32,688 bases of DNA, taken from the NCBI GenBank assembly GCA_903915625.1, contig CAIWTN010000158.1, positions 1-32,688 of the forward strand. Reading direction: 5' to 3'. The position numbers and the translations under genes were made by a program. Positions 31,316 through 32,688 of the stretch are shown here, one piece after another. A model generated the notes under the pieces. It saw only the letters and a program-made list of their open reading frames with translations. It was not told where the DNA came from and ran no database searches. Source of the DNA: an uncultured Pseudomonadota bacterium. Lineage in GTDB: Bacteria > Bdellovibrionota_B > Oligoflexia > Oligoflexales > CAIYRB01. Position 1 is the first letter of the stretch; every line of letters begins with the position of its first letter.

Positions 31316-32263
31316 ATGACGCATCGTCACTTAGGTGCTTTAGCTCTTATAACAGCCACGCTCGCATCTGCCTCGTCAGCATTAGCTTATGAGGGCTCTT
31401 CGGTAGACCAGGTTTGGGGTCAAGTGACTTCGGATCCTTACGAAAAACCGCATTACACTGTAACACTTAAGTCATTGTTCTCGTGGGGCCGCAACCTCAT
31501 TTTGGACGCGGGCCAGCGTACAGTGTCAGATCGAGAGGACCTGCTGCCTCGCTTCAATAAGTTAGTCCATAGTAACGGCATCTGTCTCAAAGGTGAGTGG
31601 AATGTCACTGAGGATTCTCAGTACACAGGACTCTTCACTAAAGGTGCGCGCGCTCTAATCATTGCGCGTGCCTCCACTGCTTTTGGTGATACCGAAGTGG
31701 GTAAATACCGCGGCTTCGGCTTAGCAGGTAAGTTGTATCCCACGTTGAATCCAAATGAGGTCGTAAAGACGGCTAACTTCTTTGCGATCGACGACTTGAC
31801 GGGAACGCTGACGCCACACTTTCTCGATGCAGCATTGACCAATGAGCCGGCGCTTTCGTTACGTCCTGACTTAATTAAGTTGGCTCCAATAGCGGCAGCA
31901 GTGGGTTCAGCATTCGCGCGGGCAGATGTAAATCCGAATATTAGGCAAGTATATGAGCTATCTGAAGCTGGACTAGCAGCTGGAGAAACTGCCGTAACGC
32001 CTCAGTGGATGCAGGTAGTTGGCAGTGTAGATCAGCCGCGAGTCGACGCTGCTGACTTCCGTGATGAACTTTTAGTGAACAACTACCCTGAACAAAAAGT
32101 TCGGTTTGATATCTCGGTAGCATCAGAAAAAGATGCAGCAGGCAAAAAGAATTGGCAGACCATTGGATACATTGAGTTTACGGAATCAGTGGTGTCTGAC
32201 AGTTGCGATCATGCATTGCACTTCCATCATCCGCGCTTTAAGGGGGTCAGGCACTCACGCTAA
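31316..32263 (+). CDS. Exported catalase-fold protein with altered haem pocket
   Basis: The 315-residue protein has a signal peptide (1-24, cleavage after SSALA). Residues 80-160 follow the catalase core by eye: KLVHSNGICLKGEWNVTED matches the catalase VVHAKGAGAFGEFEVT segment and keeps the distal His (His85). ALIIARAST matches VLARFST and keeps Arg118. YRGFGLAGKLY matches RGFALKFY. Where catalases have the active-site Asn (NNTPVFFIRD), this protein has VVKTANFFAIDD, and I find no proximal-Tyr segment (RxFSYxDT). The C-terminus ends in a WQTIGYIEF...CDHALHFHHPR segment. It may be a small catalase-like haem or peroxide-handling protein of the periplasm, or one that has lost catalysis. AAGGAG lies eight bases before the ATG. 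Confidence 0.6.
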   Translation: MTHRHLGALALITATLASASSALAYEGSSVDQVWGQVTSDPYEKPHYTVTLKSLFSWGRNLILDAGQRTVSDREDLLPRFNKLVHSNGICLKGEWNVTEDSQYTGLFTKGARALIIARASTAFGDTEVGKYRGFGLAGKLYPTLNPNEVVKTANFFAIDDLTGTLTPHFLDAALTNEPALSLRPDLIKLAPIAAAVGSAFARADVNPNIRQVYELSEAGLAAGETAVTPQWMQVVGSVDQPRVDAADFRDELLVNNYPEQKVRFDISVASEKDAAGKKNWQTIGYIEFTESVVSDSCDHALHFHHPRFKGVRHSR

Positions 32264-32319
32264 GTGCTTGAATGCTCGTCATTTGAGCTTCGTGCCCGTG
32301 TCGCGAGCTAGGAATTCAC

Positions 32320-32346
32320 GGGGGACTGTGGCTTTTGCCCACCCCC
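32320..32346. terminator. GC-rich hairpin between convergent genes
   Basis: GGGGG (32320-32324) pairs with CCCCC (32342-32346), with an inner GTGG/CCAC stem, between the stop of the catalase-like gene and the stop of the convergent partial gene. No T-run follows on either strand, so a terminator role is only possible. Confidence 0.3.
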
Positions 32347-32362
32347 TGTCCCTCCCTAACCG

Positions 32363-32688
32363 TCAATCTACCGTAGCGACTTCACATTTAGCATCCTCTA
32401 CACGTTCGTAGGTATTCCAGCCAATCTCGACGGAGTAGACGCTATTGTCTTCGCGGAGTTTATGGTTTGTCTGGACATGCACCCAGCGCTCTGCGTTGAC
32501 TTGCAGGGTATTAGCTCGCGATAAATGATCGTACGGACGATCTTCATCTCGCCGCGGTTTTGCTGCCTGGGGCGTGGTGCAGCTCCACTGATTCTGCACC
32601 CATAAACCGCTGCATGTGTATCTATGGTCTCCGTATGGTCCTTCAACTTTTTGCTGCCATTGGCCATCATCAAGCGGTGTCCATTCCT
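32363..32688 (-). CDS. C-terminal part of an unidentified protein, cut by the window edge
   Basis: On the - strand a frame enters at the right edge (first whole codon ends at 32686) and reads 107 residues to a stop at 32363-32365. It begins EWTPLDDGQWQQKVEG and continues through a segment rich in Trp and Cys (YTCSGLWVQNQWSCTT), a basic stretch (KPRRDEDR), and WVHVQTNHKLREDNSVYSVEIGWNTYERVED. The even spread of Trp, Tyr and Cys suggests a secreted or envelope beta-rich domain. The 5' end is outside the window, so its start, signal peptide and family are unknown. Overlapping Met-started frames at 32599 and 32673 are, respectively, an internal part of this frame and a shadow. Confidence 0.6.
   Translation of the reverse strand, partial: EWTPLDDGQWQQKVEGPYGDHRYTCSGLWVQNQWSCTTPQAAKPRRDEDRPYDHLSRANTLQVNAERWVHVQTNHKLREDNSVYSVEIGWNTYERVEDAKCEVATVD

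Noticed and set aside
1-32688. CRISPR arrays, transposons, prophage genes, tRNA or rRNA
   Set aside because: No spaced repeat array, transposase motif, terminal repeats, phage structural protein or RNA gene signature was seen.

Overview
The window reads as a stretch of a Gram-negative chromosome with moderate GC and densely packed genes. It holds a full set of outer-membrane genes (LolCDE-type permease and ATPase, BamA, Skp, lipid A enzymes). It also has a futalosine-pathway MqnA, a C5-pathway HemL, a giant exported TPR protein paired with an OmpA-type lipoprotein, and a metzincin-like lipoprotein of a kind familiar from myxobacteria. This mix points to a deltaproteobacterial-type lineage such as Bdellovibrionota/Oligoflexia or a relative. 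That placement is an inference from gene content, not a measurement. I found no rRNA, tRNA, CRISPR array, insertion sequence or prophage.

Region 1 (about 1-10,700, + strand) is one long, tightly coupled outer-membrane assembly cluster: lolC/E - lolD - bamA - skp - fabZ - lpxA - lpxB - msbA-like - lpxK. Several stops and starts overlap, and four genes appear to start with TTG. Together the genes sort lipoproteins, insert beta-barrels, chaperone outer-membrane proteins, and make, flip and phosphorylate lipid A precursors. lpxD, usually found between skp and fabZ, is absent from that place, as are lpxH/I and waaA.

Region 2 (10,753-16,013, - strand) is a two-gene operon of an OmpA-domain lipoprotein and a 1316-residue exported TPR protein, driven by a clear sigma70-type promoter. 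Region 3 (16,200-20,460, + strand) holds a Cu(I) P-type ATPase preceded by a possible 14-codon leader ORF, a small zinc-ribbon protein, and a single-pass envelope protein with two beta-sandwich-like domains, ended by a strong terminator. Region 4 (20,465-24,025) holds 5-formyl-THF cyclo-ligase, a MerR regulator with a cobalamin-binding domain resembling CarH/LitR photoreceptors, and, divergent from it, a secreted lipoprotein with a degraded metzincin active site. A 14-bp perfect terminator closes it.

Region 5 (24,028-27,851, - strand) carries clpB, with a heat-shock-like promoter, and a GT4 glycosyltransferase. Region 6 (27,975-32,263, + strand) carries hemL, mqnA, an unrecognised membrane protein, and an exported catalase-fold protein. 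A 5'-truncated - strand gene enters from the right edge.

The parts most worth following up are the pseudo-metzincin lipoprotein next to a B12/MerR regulator, the exported catalase-like protein with an altered haem pocket, the copA leader, and the TPR/OmpA pair. I did not see a clearly new multi-gene defence or mobile system.
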